Below, piece after piece: positions 16,893-17,349 of a stretch of 17,349 bases of DNA. The number at the start of each line of letters is the position of its first letter. Within the stretch, counting starts at the first letter, position 1. Source of the DNA: Bacteroidales bacterium (GTDB taxonomy: Bacteria > Bacteroidota > Bacteroidia > Bacteroidales > WCHB1-69); the NCBI GenBank assembly GCA_012519525.1, contig JAAYQB010000029.1, positions 1-17,349 of the forward strand, written 5' to 3'. The notes beneath the pieces were generated by a model. That model had not been told where the DNA came from. It worked only from the letters and a program-made list of their open reading frames with translations, and did not search any database. Both the position numbers and the translations under genes were made by a program.

Positions 16893-17006
16893 TATGAAAT
16901 AAGTATCTTATTATTGAACGTAAAAATAAAATTATTGTTATAACTATACTTTAACATACTATAACTATAGGAAAGATAAAATAGAAAAACATTCAAATAA
17001 AGTCTG

Positions 17007-17034
17007 TTTGATGTACTTATTTTTTTTATTTTTG
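17007..17034 (+). promoter_or_regulatory. Putative promoter of tRNA-Ser
   Basis: TATTTTTG at 17027-17034 matches the -7 consensus TAnnTTTG exactly and lies 8 bases before the tRNA, where a start near 17041 is expected. TTTG at 17007-17010 is an exact -33 box but the spacer is only 16 bases, shorter than the usual 19-21; TCTG at 17003-17006 gives 20. Confidence 0.55.
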
Positions 17035-17042
17035 CAATTCTT

Positions 17043-17129
17043 GGAGAGATGCCAGAGCGGTCGATTGGGGCGGTCTCGAAAACCGTTGTACTTGCAAAAG
17101 TACCCAGGGTTCGAATCCCTGTCTCTCCG
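17043..17129 (+). tRNA. tRNA-Ser (anticodon CGA)
   Basis: An 87-nt class II tRNA folds cleanly by eye. The acceptor arms are GGAGAGA (17043-17049) and TCTCTCC (17122-17128), with discriminator G17129. The anticodon loop CTCGAAA gives anticodon CGA, which reads UCG codons. The long variable arm pairs GTACTT with AAGTAC around GCAA, as expected for serine. The T arm is CAGGG-TTCGAAT-CCCTG. The 3' CCA is not encoded (next bases are C, A, T), so it must be added by CCA transferase. It stands alone with its own promoter. Confidence 0.97.
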
Positions 17130-17170
17130 CATAAACCTACCGCCAATCCTATCAGTTTAAAAATCAGCTT

Positions 17171-17214
17171 TTTTTAACAAAAAAAAGAGTGTATGTAAAC
17201 TTACACACACTCTT
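17171..17214 (-). terminator. Factor-independent terminator of the right-edge gene (possibly bidirectional)
   Basis: A stem of about 12 bp with one mismatch forms from AAGAGTGTATGTAA (17185-17198) and TTACACACACTCTT (17201-17214), with the innermost pairs opening into the loop. On the minus strand it is followed by eight Ts, then G and more Ts (complement of 17186-17171), making a strong terminator for the gene ending at 17242. On the plus strand a weaker A/T-rich tail follows, so it may also stop tRNA-Ser readthrough. Confidence 0.8.
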
Positions 17215-17241
17215 AAATTTTAATTTATTATATACTTACAA

Positions 17242-17349
17242 TTACTTTTGTATGGTCATTTTCTTAACTATGCGTTGTCCTTTATACTCCATACTATAAT
17301 AGTAAATACCTACAGCTAAATTATCTGCATTAAAGTCTAAATATTGAAC
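17242..17349 (-). CDS. C-terminus of a type IX-secreted protein (type A sorting domain), 5' end missing
   Basis: Reading leftward from the right edge, 35 codons stay open to a TAA at 17244-17242. The peptide includes NADNLAVGIYYYSMEYKGQR and ends VKKMTIQK. This is the classic end of the type A Por secretion (T9SS) sorting domain: an Asn/Leu-rich turn, Gly-[IV]-Tyr-Tyr-Tyr strand, then a basic-hydrophobic final strand K-K-M-[TV]-I. The protein is therefore exported through the outer membrane and processed or anchored there. Its functional domain lies outside the window, so the product type is unknown. A strong terminator follows 27 bases downstream. Confidence 0.85.
   Translation of the reverse strand, partial: VQYLDFNADNLAVGIYYYSMEYKGQRIVKKMTIQK

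Noticed and set aside
16940..16969. Direct repeat ATAACTATA, two copies 21 bases apart, upstream of the secreted-protein gene
   Set aside because: The sequence is very AT-rich, so a pair of nine-base repeats in this interval is expected by chance; no promoter box supports it as an operator.
16892..17146. 84-codon minus-strand ORF beginning LCGETGIRTLGT
   Set aside because: It is the antisense of tRNA-Ser. This peptide pattern is a well-known false ORF across serine tRNA genes, and the rest is AT-rich intergenic sequence.

Overview
The window is AT-rich chromosomal DNA from a member of the Bacteroidota, most likely Bacteroidales or a near relative. Three independent signs support this: two secreted proteins with type IX secretion sorting domains (one type B 'gliding motility' C-terminus, one type A C-terminus), Bacteroidota-style promoter boxes (TAnnTTTG at -7), and a giant RND exporter-acyltransferase-methyltransferase fusion protein known from this phylum. 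No insertion sequence, phage gene, CRISPR array or rRNA was seen. Genes are tightly packed and only one non-coding gap exceeds 250 bases.

Left third (1-6640, minus strand). This is one end of an operon that resembles the export and tailoring half of an aryl polyene/flexirubin-type pigment-lipid cluster. In transcription order it holds a LolA-like periplasmic carrier, a short FabZ-like hotdog protein, a family 2 glycosyltransferase, the MMPL/PlsC/methyltransferase fusion, and a phytoene desaturase/retinol saturase-like FAD oxidoreductase that runs off the left edge. Gaps are 3 to 25 nt, with one 4-nt overlap. A putative promoter with a perfect palindrome over its -33 region sits in front of the LolA gene. 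The ketosynthases and acyl carrier proteins that would prove the assignment are not in the window and would be expected to the left of base 1. The methyltransferase part of the fusion is cut short and has lost a key glycine.

Middle (6841-9058, minus strand). obg (ribosome-assembly GTPase) is followed 19 nt later by a Bacteroidota-type GlmU-like protein, probably for UDP-GlcNAc synthesis. A 12-bp perfect inverted repeat lies in the obg leader.

Right of centre (9331-14868, plus strand). A four-gene cell-envelope operon reads mpl (murein peptide recycling ligase), an AsmA-family envelope protein, a RimJ/RimL-type acetyltransferase and mltG (endolytic transglycosylase), with gaps of 3 to 11 nt. 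It has a recognisable promoter and is divergent from obg.

Right end (14871-17349). A type IX-secreted fibronectin-like protein on the minus strand converges on mltG, and both stop codons lie inside one shared palindrome. Then come tRNA-Ser(CGA) on the plus strand with its own promoter, a strong terminator, and the last 35 codons of another type IX-secreted protein entering from the right edge. The common theme is the outer membrane and cell wall: peptidoglycan turnover, UDP-GlcNAc supply, envelope lipid handling and surface proteins.
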